From JBCCOW01 sp039025855 (GTDB taxonomy: Bacteria; Planctomycetota; Phycisphaerae; Phycisphaerales; Phycisphaeraceae): DNA of 64,000 nucleotides. The position numbers were made by a program, and so were the translations under genes. The stretch covers positions 1 through 64,000 of the forward strand of contig JBCCNL010000003.1 of the NCBI GenBank assembly GCA_039025855.1, read 5' to 3'. Under the pieces are notes generated by a model. That model made no database searches and was not told where the DNA came from. It saw only the letters and a list, made by a program, of their open reading frames with translations. How positions within the stretch are numbered: the first letter of the stretch is position 1; every line of letters begins with the position of its first letter. Of the stretch, positions 42,255-50,079 are shown piece by piece.

Positions 42255-43504
42255 GTGGTGATGGATTGATGGAGCCGAGTGAGGCGGTGGCGGCGATGCG
42301 GGGGCGTGTGGCTGCGGTGGTCAAGGGGACCGAGCGGTTAGCGTTGGCGGATGCGGTGGGGCGAGCGTTGGTGTCGGACTTGTACTCGGACCGGGACAGC
42401 CCGCCTTTCGATGCGTCGGCGATGGACGGGTATGCGGTGCGGTTGGTGGAGGTGGGGGCACTGGGTGGGGGGCAGACACTGCCGGTGTCGGGTGAGGTGA
42501 AGATGGGGCAGGCGCCGCCGGCGATGCCGACGGGTCACGCGGTGCGGGTGTTCACGGGGGGGGCGGTGCCCGGTGAGGCGGACGCGGTGATCAAGCGGGA
42601 GGACGTGGACGAGTCGGCGGAGGCGATCGGGTTGCGGGTGCCGGCGGCGACGCTGAAAGCGGGTCAGAACATCCGGCGGCGGGGTGAGAACGCGAGCGGT
42701 GCGGTGCCGTTTCTGGAGGCGGGGCGTCGGTTGACTTCGGCGTGTGCGGCGGCGTGTGCGGCGTTTGGGATCGAGGCGGTGGAGGTGTGTCGCCGGGTTC
42801 GGGTGGTGGGGCTGGTGACGGGGGACGAGTTGGTTCGGCCTGGGCGAGAGCCGGGGCCGTATCAGTTGCGAGATAGCAACGGGCGGACGCTGACGGCGGC
42901 GTTTGCGGCGTTGCCTTGGTGTGAGGTGGTGGCGGTGCGTCACTGCGGGGATCAGCGTGACGCGATTGCGTCGGCGGTGGGGGCGGCATTGCGGGAGGCG
43001 GATGCGGTGGTGCTTACCGGTGGGGTGTCGAAGGGCGATCACGATCACGTGCCGGGGGCGGTGGGGGATGCGATGGAGGGTGGTGGGGGCGGTGGGGGCG
43101 GTGGTGATGTGGTTTATCACGGGTTGTCGATGCGGCCGGGGAAGCCGAACTTTGGGGCGGTGAGTCACAAGGGTGTGCCGGTGTTTGGGCTGCCGGGGAA
43201 CCCGGTGTCGGTGCTGGTGGGGCTGCGGGTGCTGGTGATGCCGGTGTTGGAGGCGGTGGCGGGGTTTGGGGAAGGGGCGTGGGGTGAGCCGGCGGCGGTG
43301 GTGCTGGACGAGCCGGACGGGAGAGAGCTGCACCTGCACTGGTACCGGACAGTGCGGCGGACGGGTGCGGGGCGGGCTCGGCTGGTGATGGGCAAGGGGT
43401 CGGGCGACCTGGTGCACACGGCGGGGAGCGACGGGTTTGTGCACGTGCGGCCGGGTGTCGCGACGGGCGGTGAGCCGCTACCGTTTTACCCATGGATGAT
43501 GTGA
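42251..43504 (+). CDS. moeA: Molybdopterin molybdotransferase MoeA
   Basis: Inserts molybdate into adenylylated molybdopterin. The 417-residue protein shows SPPFDASAMDGYAVR, TGGAVPGEADAVIKREDV, IRRRGENASG, TGDELVRPG, RDSNGRTLTAAF, LTGGVSKGDHDHV and FGLPGNPVSVLVGL. A run of nine glycines at about residue 278-286 is an unusual expansion. It is coupled to moaE by a 4-base overlap and to moaC by a 13-base overlap, indicating one transcript. Confidence 0.94.
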   Translation: MSGDGLMEPSEAVAAMRGRVAAVVKGTERLALADAVGRALVSDLYSDRDSPPFDASAMDGYAVRLVEVGALGGGQTLPVSGEVKMGQAPPAMPTGHAVRVFTGGAVPGEADAVIKREDVDESAEAIGLRVPAATLKAGQNIRRRGENASGAVPFLEAGRRLTSACAAACAAFGIEAVEVCRRVRVVGLVTGDELVRPGREPGPYQLRDSNGRTLTAAFAALPWCEVVAVRHCGDQRDAIASAVGAALREADAVVLTGGVSKGDHDHVPGAVGDAMEGGGGGGGGGDVVYHGLSMRPGKPNFGAVSHKGVPVFGLPGNPVSVLVGLRVLVMPVLEAVAGFGEGAWGEPAAVVLDEPDGRELHLHWYRTVRRTGAGRARLVMGKGSGDLVHTAGSDGFVHVRPGVATGGEPLPFYPWMM

Positions 43505-44010
43505 ACGAACAAGATGGAACCGGCTTGTCGCACGTCGATGCGGCCGGTGCGTCGCGGATGGTCGACGTGTCGGGGAAGGCGGTGACGCGGCGGACGGCGG
43601 TGGCGGAGGGGCGCGTGGTCGTGAGCGATCTGTTGGCGGCGGCGATCAGTAGCAATACGCTCAAGAAGGGCGACTTGCTGGCGACGGCCCGGCTGGCGGG
43701 TGTGGTGGCGGCGAAGCGGACCGATGAGCTGATCCCGTTGTGTCACAGCCTGCCGTTGGAGCATGTGGGTGTGGAGGCGGAGCTGGCGGACGGGCACGTG
43801 ATGCTACGGGCGACGGCGACGACGACGGCGAAGACGGGCGTGGAGATGGAGGCGTACACGGCGGTGATGGTGGCGGCGTTGACGGTGATCGACATGGGCA
43901 AGGCGGTGGACCCGGCGATGCGGGTCGAGGGGGTGCGGCTGGTGTCGAAGACGGGCGGGAGCAAGGGCGACTATCACGCGGAAGCTAATGCGGGGGGTGG
44001 CGATGTTTGA
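43492..44010 (+). CDS. moaC: Cyclic pyranopterin monophosphate synthase MoaC
   Basis: Second half of the first step of molybdenum cofactor synthesis, closing the pterin ring on the MoaA product. The 172-residue protein contains MVDVSGKAVTRRTAVAEG, the long conserved KGDLLATARLAGVVAAKRTD, IPLCHSLPLEHVGVE, TKTGVEMEA-like TAKTGVEMEAYTAVMVAALT and the KTGGSKGDY end. The start overlaps the moeA end by 13 bases and the stop overlaps the mogA start region. moaA is not in the window. Confidence 0.95.
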   Translation: MDDVNEQDGTGLSHVDAAGASRMVDVSGKAVTRRTAVAEGRVVVSDLLAAAISSNTLKKGDLLATARLAGVVAAKRTDELIPLCHSLPLEHVGVEAELADGHVMLRATATTTAKTGVEMEAYTAVMVAALTVIDMGKAVDPAMRVEGVRLVSKTGGSKGDYHAEANAGGGDV

Positions 44011-44563
44011 GGGTTCGTACCCGGCGGTGTCTGAGGGTGGGGCGGACCGGTTGGAGCGGCCGATCCGGGCGGCGGTGTTGACTTTGAGTGATCGGTGCGC
44101 GGCGGGGGTGGCGGAGGACACGGGTGGCCCCGCGTTAGTGGATCGCTTGGAGCGGGTGTTGTATGCCGAGGTGGTGGCGACAGCGGTGCTGCCGGATGAG
44201 CCGGATCAGATTGGGGCGAGGTTGAAGTTGTGGGCTTTGGATGACCCGAAGCCGGACTTGATTCTGACGACGGGCGGCACGGGGTTGTCGCCGCGGGACC
44301 GGACGCCGGAGGGGACGTCGGCGGTGTTGGAACGGGAGCACCCCGCGCTGCTGGAGTTGGCACGGCTTCGGTGTTATGCGGTCACGCCGAAGGCGGCGTT
44401 GTCGCGTGGGGCGTGCGGGACGATTGGCGGTTCGCTGGTGATCAATCTGCCGGGGTCGCCGCGGGGGGCGGCGGAGATGTTTGATGCGTTGGTGGACGTG
44501 CTGCCGCACGCGATCGAGACGCTACGGGGGGATGTCGTGTCAGATGGGAAGCCGGTGGAGTGA
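44003..44563 (+). CDS. mogA: Molybdopterin adenylyltransferase MogA/MoaB
   Basis: Adenylylates molybdopterin before MoeA loads molybdate. A 186-residue protein with AAVLTLSDRCAAGVAEDTGG, LILTTGGTGLSPRDRTPEGT, SRGACGTIGGSLVINLPGSP and a helical end, all MogA/MoaB signatures. ATG 44003 follows GGGGGTGG and overlaps the moaC stop; ATG 43988 is in frame and possible. It ends the cofactor cluster, and a large inverted repeat follows. Confidence 0.92.
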   Translation: MFEGSYPAVSEGGADRLERPIRAAVLTLSDRCAAGVAEDTGGPALVDRLERVLYAEVVATAVLPDEPDQIGARLKLWALDDPKPDLILTTGGTGLSPRDRTPEGTSAVLEREHPALLELARLRCYAVTPKAALSRGACGTIGGSLVINLPGSPRGAAEMFDALVDVLPHAIETLRGDVVSDGKPVE

Positions 44564-44585
44564 GGTTTCGCTGCGCGAGATTTTG

Positions 44586-44666
44586 AACCACGAAGACACG
44601 AAGAACACGAAGAAGAAACGAAGATCGGAGTGGTTTGTCTTCGTGTTCTTTGTGTTCTTCGTGGTT
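44586..44666. repeat. ACGAAG-type inverted repeat between convergent genes
   Basis: Left arm 44586-44612 and right arm 44639-44666 pair almost perfectly over about 27 bp, each built from repeated CACGAAGA units and ending in AACCACG / CGTGGTT. AT-rich compared with its surroundings. It could be a bidirectional terminator or a small mobile palindrome; I recall similar CACGAAG-unit repeats from other planctomycete genomes. Confidence 0.8.
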
Positions 44667-44681
44667 AAGAAAACGTATCGG

Positions 44682-45662
44682 CTATGCGGTGAGGCGGAGT
44701 TGGGCGCGTTGGAGTGGGCGGAGGGGCTTAAGCGTGATCCAGCGGGTGCGGCGGCGGAGGTCGGTGAGGGTGATGCGGCGTAGGAGTGAGGGGTCGCGTT
44801 CGAAGACGCGGCGGAGTTTGGTGGGGTGGTTGCACTGCTGGGAGCGGTGGAGGAGGACGACATGGCGGGGGTTGTTGAAGGCGGAGGCGTCGCGGATGGC
44901 GGTGACGGCGTCGAACGCCTGGTCGTTGGAGAGGTGGCCGGAGTCGGAGAGGTTGCGTCGGTTGACGAAGGAGGGGCGGGACGAGTTCATCGTCATGCTG
45001 TGGTCGTAGTTGGCTTCGAGGCAGAGGATGTCGGAGCCGGCGAAGTGTTGGATGAGTGCGGGGGGTGCGTGGCCGAGGTCGGTGGCGTAGGCGAGGCGAA
45101 GGCCACAGGGCAGGTGGAGGCGGAAGCCGATGGTGCCCTGACGGTCGTGTTGGAGGCGGATCGGGTGGACGTCGGTTTCGGAGATGGGCTGGAAGGGCTG
45201 GTGGTCGAAGAAGGGTCGGACTAGGCCGGCGGCGAGGAGGCGGTCAGCGTGAGGGAGTCTGAGGAGGTCCGGGACGTGCCAGTGGTGGAGGAACACGGGG
45301 ATGCCGAGGTCGGTGAGGGCACGCGGCCAGGAGCGTCGGAAGTGGTCGGCGTCGAGGTGGGTGAGGAGGACGGCGTGAGTGTCGTGGAGGGTGAGGCCGG
45401 CCTGGGCGAGGCGGTCGGCGGTGGTGCGGGGGCCGAAGCCGGTGTCGATAAGGAGGTTGTGGGTTGGGGTTGAGATGACGGTGCAGTTGCCGCCGGAGCC
45501 GGAGCCGAGGACGCAGAGGCGAGAGGTTGGGGATGCGGAGGGGGTCGGTGTTCTGGCCGTTTGCTGAGTGAGGCGGTTTGCGGGAGCGGCCTGCGGGGGA
45601 TCGTTGCCGGTCTGTGCGGGTTGGGTAAAGAGTGCGTGCTGGAGGGGTGCTGGCCGGTGCAT
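44682..45662 (-). CDS. Metallo-beta-lactamase-fold hydrolase (YycJ/WalJ-like)
   Basis: A cytoplasmic MBL-fold protein. The domain begins at LCVLGSGSGGNCTVI, followed by LLIDTGFGPRTT, the zinc motif LLTHLDADHFRRSW (HxDxDH), LAYATDLGH and a HVVLLHRSQQ region where most relatives have HLS. Relatives include YycJ, implicated in cell-wall or DNA-repair-linked control. The first 45 residues are Pro/Thr-rich and may not be real, but no better start codon was found nearer the domain. It ends in an arginine- and leucine-rich tail. Convergent with mogA across the ACGAAG repeat. Confidence 0.78.
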   Translation of the reverse strand: MHRPAPLQHALFTQPAQTGNDPPQAAPANRLTQQTARTPTPSASPTSRLCVLGSGSGGNCTVISTPTHNLLIDTGFGPRTTADRLAQAGLTLHDTHAVLLTHLDADHFRRSWPRALTDLGIPVFLHHWHVPDLLRLPHADRLLAAGLVRPFFDHQPFQPISETDVHPIRLQHDRQGTIGFRLHLPCGLRLAYATDLGHAPPALIQHFAGSDILCLEANYDHSMTMNSSRPSFVNRRNLSDSGHLSNDQAFDAVTAIRDASAFNNPRHVVLLHRSQQCNHPTKLRRVFERDPSLLRRITLTDLRRRTRWITLKPLRPLQRAQLRLTA

Positions 45663-45686
45663 TCGTTGTTAACCGCACGTCAGACG

Positions 45687-45823
45687 GGGCTTTATCGGCC
45701 GGAGAGACAAACACTTTGGGCGTTGGCGGGTTCCCGTGGTATCGTAACGCCGCTGGCGAGGCTGTTTGCGTAATGCCGGCACGCAGGGATGCGTCTAGTT
45801 TCACGGATGTGCCGATAAAGCCC
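45687..45823 (+). ncRNA. Candidate structured RNA closed by a 13-bp helix
   Basis: GGGCTTTATCGGC at 45687-45699 pairs perfectly with GCCGATAAAGCCC at 45811-45823. Inside, GGCGTT (45719-45724) pairs with AACGCC (45746-45751) around a GGG-tt-CCC hairpin, and TGCGT/ACGCA can form a further stem. No known riboswitch or RNA family was recognised. Lies upstream of a small lipoprotein gene; strand is inferred from that. Confidence 0.4.
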
Positions 45824-45837
45824 GCCACGGCGCGGGT

Positions 45838-45906
45838 TGCCTGACGCGGGTTCACCCCGCCATCCGATGGCAGTCAGGCAGAGCGAGAGCCGGCCGATGG
45901 GCTCTT
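45838..45906 (+). other. Further stems downstream of the candidate RNA
   Basis: TGCCTGAC (45838-45845) pairs with GTCAGGCA (45873-45880), enclosing GCGGG-ttca-CCCGC-like and CCAT-ccg-ATGG hairpins, a three-way junction. A further GAGAGCC / GGGCTCTT hairpin follows near 45885-45906. Could be an expression platform or terminator for the RNA above. Confidence 0.4.
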
Positions 45907-45939
45907 GCCAGACGTCTTCTCCCCCCTGCTGGACCTTTC

Positions 45940-46185
45940 ATGCTCCCTGCTCCCTATCAGCGAACCCTGCGAGGTCTCGGCGTGGCCGTGGCCGGCGTTG
46001 GGCTTCTGGCGTCGGTGGGGTGCATGGCGAAGCCGAGGCCGCCGATTGTGCAGATCGAGCCGGAGTTCAGCTATGTGGATGACGCGCCTGAGGTGGAACT
46101 GGAGCAGGTGTACGCCCCGCTTCAGCCGGTGCTGACGGTGGCGGATTTTGTGCGGGGTCGTCCGGTGGGGACGGGCGTGGAGTAA
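45940..46185 (+). CDS. Small lipoprotein, unknown
   Basis: An 81-residue protein. A signal peptide (LRGLGVAVAGVGLLASVGC) gives a lipobox with Cys28 as anchor, leaving a mature part of about 53 residues that is acidic and Pro/Val-rich (EFSYVDDAPEVELEQVYAP). No family is recognised. The upstream 250 bases can fold into several stems that may control it. A C-rich run, not a Shine-Dalgarno, precedes the ATG. Confidence 0.6.
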   Translation: MLPAPYQRTLRGLGVAVAGVGLLASVGCMAKPRPPIVQIEPEFSYVDDAPEVELEQVYAPLQPVLTVADFVRGRPVGTGVE

Positions 46186-46253
46186 TGCGTCGGGCGGGTT
46201 GGTGGGGGGTCACGTGATGCTTGATGACCGACCGGCGATGTGTCGCATCGCGG

Positions 46254-47342
46254 CTATGAGTCGCTGTGCTTGTTTTCGAGGCGGGCGAGGCGGCGGGTGA
46301 GGCGTTTGATCTGAGCGGCGAGGTCGGGGAGGCGCTGGGTGTGGAGGACGACGCGTTTGGTGTGGGTCAACGGTTGTGCGGGGGCACCGCCCCACTGCTC
46401 GCCGGCGGGGATGTCGTGCATGACCTTGGAGCCGGCGGCGACCTGGGCGCGGTCGCCGAGCGTGAGGTGGCCGGCGATGCCGACCTGGCCGGCAAGGACG
46501 ACGTAGTCACCGGTGGTCACGGAGCCGGCGACGCCGACGTGGGCGACGAAGAGGTTGTGTTTGCCGATGGTGCAGCCGTGGCCGATGACGACGTTGTTGG
46601 AGCACTTGGTGCCGGCCCCGATGTGGGTCTCGCCGAGGGTTGCACGGTCGACGGAGCAGTTGGCGCCCATCTCGACGTCGTCTTCGAGCACGGCGATGCC
46701 GGCCTGGGGGATCTTGTGGTGGATTACTTCGGTCTGCCCGCCGTCTTGGTCGGAGCCGGGGTCTGACTTCCGGGGGTGGGTGGCGTAGCCGAAGCCGTCG
46801 TGGCCGATGGAGGTGCCGGCGTGGAGGGTGACGCGGTGGCCGAGCGTGCAGCGGTCGTAGACGGTGACGTTGGGGTAGAGGACGCAGTCGTCGCCGATGA
46901 CGGCGTCCTTGCCAACGTAGCAGCCGGGGTAGAGGATCACGCGGTTGCCGATTTTCGCACGGGGGGCGACATGGGCGCCGGGCCGGATGGTGCAGAGGTC
47001 GCCGAGCTCGGCGGTGTCATCGACGTGGGCTTCGGGGCTGACGCCAACCGCGGGCTGCATCCGCCAGCCATGCAGCAAGACCATTGCTTGGCGGAAAGCA
47101 AAGTAGGGGTCATCGGCGATCAGCAGCGTCTTGCCAGGCAGGTGCTCGGCGTGCTCCGCGGAGCAGATGATCGCCCCGGCGTTCGAGGCGCGGGCCTTGT
47201 CGAGGTACTTGGCGTTGGCGAGGAAGGAGACGTGCGAGGGTGTCGCGGCGTCGAGGGTGGCGCAGGCATTCAATTCTGTCGTGTCTGGGATGGCTGAATC
47301 GAGCCGAGCGGAGATAGCACTTGTGACATCTTGGATCTTCAT
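46254..47342 (-). CDS. lpxD: UDP-3-O-acylglucosamine N-acyltransferase
   Basis: Third step of lipid A synthesis, adding the N-linked acyl chain. The 362-residue protein has an N-terminal uridine-binding domain (VSFLANAKYLDKARASNAGA), a long left-handed beta helix of hexapeptide repeats from about residue 105 to 320, the catalytic histidine region GTSIGHDGFGYA near 190, and a C-terminal helix. Its presence indicates a lipid A outer membrane. It stands alone, without lpxA or lpxC beside it. The lipoprotein gene ends 11 bases upstream on the same strand. A TAGGCT box 8 bases before the ATG may be a promoter. Confidence 0.94.
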   Translation of the reverse strand: MKIQDVTSAISARLDSAIPDTTELNACATLDAATPSHVSFLANAKYLDKARASNAGAIICSAEHAEHLPGKTLLIADDPYFAFRQAMVLLHGWRMQPAVGVSPEAHVDDTAELGDLCTIRPGAHVAPRAKIGNRVILYPGCYVGKDAVIGDDCVLYPNVTVYDRCTLGHRVTLHAGTSIGHDGFGYATHPRKSDPGSDQDGGQTEVIHHKIPQAGIAVLEDDVEMGANCSVDRATLGETHIGAGTKCSNNVVIGHGCTIGKHNLFVAHVGVAGSVTTGDYVVLAGQVGIAGHLTLGDRAQVAAGSKVMHDIPAGEQWGGAPAQPLTHTKRVVLHTQRLPDLAAQIKRLTRRLARLENKHSDS

Positions 47343-47353
47343 TAGCTCAGAGC

Positions 47354-48274
47354 CTACTTGGAATGGAGTCCAACATAGATCCCGTCGGCTACTTTTGTTT
47401 CTCTATACGGTGTAGCTGTGTTCGGAAAAATGACTAGGTAGTAACTGGCAAAAGGTGAACCTCCGCGTCCACACATCACAAAGAGACCGTCCGCACGGTC
47501 TTCGTTGGGCGGATACCCGTAGATTGTGCCGCCTATGGTTTTCGCGACTTCATTGCCGTCAAACGGTTTGAAAATCAAATCCTGTTCGGGATAGTTTTCA
47601 AGGTAGTACTTGGCTAGTTGTCGTAACTTCTGGGCACGATCATTTTTGGATAACCATGAACCGAGAGTCTCTTCGCTAAACATCCACTCGCCGACGCGCA
47701 GCGTGATAGCGTGCCGAACAAGAAAATAGCGATAGAAAACGTTATCACGGCCAAGTTGCACAAACGCCTCAGTTACTTCGGGTGATCCGATCCGCGGCCC
47801 TGACGATTGGACTTGAGCTTCCGCACTTTCACCGGCCATTTCTTCGACTACGTTCTTTAGCGAATCAGACATTCGAAGTGCTTGAATGAAACCGACTTCT
47901 GCTTCGCGTATCGAGTGCATGATCGCATCGTCATCTGGAAATTGACGATCGAATTCATCCTGAAACCCTGTTGGTACAGCTTTGCGAACCTGATCGACCA
48001 TCACTTGCTTGTAAGGGCCAGCTAGGTGTTTGGGTTCTAGCCCGTCGTCGTAAAACCAGAGGTTGATAACCAACAGGTAAAATGGGACGCCGTTTGAAAC
48101 GACTGCTTCAAAAGCCGCTTCGTCATCCTTGTGGCTGACTGCATATTCAACACGCGTGCTATTGGTGGCTTCGGGGGCAGGATGTTGTGCTGGGCTGGAG
48201 GGGGTGCAGCCAACGTGGATTAAGCAAGCCCATGCAAACAACACAGCGATCAAAAACGGGGTGCCTCTTGCCAT
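47354..48274 (-). CDS. Lipoprotein of unknown function, low GC
   Basis: A 306-residue exported lipoprotein with lipobox IHVGC (Cys23). The mature part is mixed alpha/beta with an aromatic VPFYLLVINLWFYDDG segment and no enzyme motif that I can identify. The GC content is near 50 percent, far below its neighbours, and strand bias is lost, which points to horizontal acquisition. It lies between nuoG and lpxD, 11 bases before lpxD, in the position where nuoH would be expected after nuoG. Confidence 0.65.
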   Translation of the reverse strand: MARGTPFLIAVLFAWACLIHVGCTPSSPAQHPAPEATNSTRVEYAVSHKDDEAAFEAVVSNGVPFYLLVINLWFYDDGLEPKHLAGPYKQVMVDQVRKAVPTGFQDEFDRQFPDDDAIMHSIREAEVGFIQALRMSDSLKNVVEEMAGESAEAQVQSSGPRIGSPEVTEAFVQLGRDNVFYRYFLVRHAITLRVGEWMFSEETLGSWLSKNDRAQKLRQLAKYYLENYPEQDLIFKPFDGNEVAKTIGGTIYGYPPNEDRADGLFVMCGRGGSPFASYYLVIFPNTATPYRETKVADGIYVGLHSK

Positions 48275-48299
48275 AAAATTCGTGTTTTAGCTAAGGCGT

Positions 48300-48323
48300 G
48301 CGGGCTGAAGCCCGCCGCTAAAC
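48300..48323 (+). repeat. Hairpin-GCTAAAC dispersed repeat, copy e
   Basis: A 7-bp perfect stem GCGGGCT / AGCCCGC with loop ga, followed by CGCTAAAC. Located just 3' of nuoG on the minus strand; tail orientation is plus like all copies outside the flipped segment. Confidence 0.6.
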
Positions 48324-48339
48324 GGGCGGGGAGACGGCG

Positions 48340-49980
48340 TTAGAGCTCGACATACTCGATGTCACTGACGGGGGCGTCGGATTTGGTGGGGTGGTGGACG
48401 TCGGTGGCGAAGGCGTCGCCCATCTCGATGCGGAGGGCGGCGGGGTCGTAGAGAGTGCGGGTGGGGGTGAGGCCGAAGGCTTTGAAGAGGTCGAGGGCGA
48501 TGTCGGCCTCGGCCTTGGCGAGCTCGATGACGGGGATGGCGGCGTCGAAGGATTGGATGCGGTTCTTGACGTTCTCGAAGGTGCCGGCCTTTTCGAGCCA
48601 AGTCGCCCCCGGAAGGAGGACGTCTGCCTTGTCGGTGAGCGGGGTGGGTAGGGTGTCGATGAGGACGGTGTACTTGCCGGCGGCGGCGTCGAGGAGTTCG
48701 GGGGTGGTCCAATCGGAGGGGTAGTTGCCGGTGAGGATGAGGGCGTGTGTGTGGTCGGCCTTGGCGGTTTCGAGGAGCTGCTCGTAGGTCAGGACGTTGT
48801 CGGTAATCTGTTCGAGGGCACGGCGGACGCCGCGGGCGTTGGGGCATTTCTCGGCGTAGACGGTGTAGCCGCCGGGGAAGGTCTTGTCTTCGCCTTGGAC
48901 GGGTATGGGGCCGACTGCCAAGGTGGCGTTGGGCGCGATGGAGGTGACGAGCTTGCCGAGCAGATAAGCCTCTTCGGAGGGCAGCATGGGGCTGACCATG
49001 AGGGCGATTGAGTTGTCGCCGTGCTGTTCGATGGCGGCTCTGAGGTTCGTGGTGATCTCGGCGTAGGCTGCGTTCCAGTCGCACTCTTCGAGGCCGGCGT
49101 TGTTGGCGGCTTGTTTGAGGGGGGAGCGGAAGCGGTTGTCGTCGTGGACGAACTTCCAGCCGTAGCGGATCTCGTCGGAGGTCCACCACTTGTTGACGTC
49201 CATGTTGGTGCGGGGCTTGATGCGGTAGACCTTGCCGTCGTTGGTCTGGACGGAGAGGTTGTCGCCCCCGGAAGTAATCCCATCGATGCTGTTGGTCCGC
49301 GTCAGGTTCCAGACGCGCATGGACATCAGGAAATCTTTGTCGAGGAAGGCGCCGACGGGGCAGATGTCGATGACGTTGGCGGAGAGCTCGTTGTCGAGGG
49401 GTCGGCCGGGGAAGATGTCGATCTGTTCTTCGGAGCCTCGGCCGAAGATGCCGATCTCGTTGGTGCCGGAGACCTCGCGGGTGAAGCGGACGCAGCGGGA
49501 GCACATGATGCAGCGGTCGGAGTAGAGCAGGACGTGGGGCCCGAGGTCTTTCTTGGGCTGCTTGATCTTGGTTTCTTCGAAGCGGGAGGCTCCGCTTCCG
49601 TATTTGTAGGAGTAGTCCTGGAGCTGGCATTCGCCGGCCTGGTCGCAGACGGGGCAGTCGAGGGGGTGGTTGATCAGGAGGTATTCCATGACCGCGCGCT
49701 GGTTGGCGACGGCTTTGGGCGTGTCGATGCGGATGACCTGGCCGTCGGCGGCGGGGGTCTGGCAGGTCGGGACGAGCTTGGGGATCAGCTCGAGCTTGCC
49801 TTCATTGCGGGGGTTCGGGGCGGCGACCTCGGCGAGGCAGATCCGGCAGGACGCGACGACGGAGAGGCCCTCGTGGTAGCAGTAGTGTGGGATTTCGATG
49901 CCGTTATCGAGGGCGACCTGAAGGATGTTGGGTCGGCCTTCGAAGGAGCAGGTCATTCCGTTGATGGTGCAGGTGGGCAT
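48340..49980 (-). CDS. nuoG: NADH-quinone oxidoreductase subunit G
   Basis: Iron-sulfur subunit of the complex I peripheral arm, 546 residues. An N-terminal [2Fe-2S] domain (HYCYHEGLSVVASCRICLAE, then LVPTCQTP), the His-Cys [4Fe-4S] motif HPLDCPVCDQAGECQLQDY, and CIMCSRCVRFTREVSGT are complete. A molybdopterin oxidoreductase-like domain follows (from about residue 215), shorter at the C-terminus than in E. coli. ATG 49980 is the natural start (TCTINGMTCSFEGRPNILQ). It is on the opposite strand and 6.5 kb from nuoJ-N, without nuoE, F, H or I beside it. Confidence 0.94.
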   Translation of the reverse strand: MPTCTINGMTCSFEGRPNILQVALDNGIEIPHYCYHEGLSVVASCRICLAEVAAPNPRNEGKLELIPKLVPTCQTPAADGQVIRIDTPKAVANQRAVMEYLLINHPLDCPVCDQAGECQLQDYSYKYGSGASRFEETKIKQPKKDLGPHVLLYSDRCIMCSRCVRFTREVSGTNEIGIFGRGSEEQIDIFPGRPLDNELSANVIDICPVGAFLDKDFLMSMRVWNLTRTNSIDGITSGGDNLSVQTNDGKVYRIKPRTNMDVNKWWTSDEIRYGWKFVHDDNRFRSPLKQAANNAGLEECDWNAAYAEITTNLRAAIEQHGDNSIALMVSPMLPSEEAYLLGKLVTSIAPNATLAVGPIPVQGEDKTFPGGYTVYAEKCPNARGVRRALEQITDNVLTYEQLLETAKADHTHALILTGNYPSDWTTPELLDAAAGKYTVLIDTLPTPLTDKADVLLPGATWLEKAGTFENVKNRIQSFDAAIPVIELAKAEADIALDLFKAFGLTPTRTLYDPAALRIEMGDAFATDVHHPTKSDAPVSDIEYVEL

Positions 49981-50079
49981 GAGGAATTGGTTCAAAACGG
50001 GGACGCGAGACGGGCTCTGACATAATAATCGACGTAACTCGTGCTCGGCCTGTGGTGTTTGAAGAAAAGGAGTGTGGTG

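Noticed and set aside
45632..45844. 70-codon plus-strand frame upstream of the small lipoprotein
   Set aside because: No signal, domain or start signal; the region is better explained by base-paired structure.
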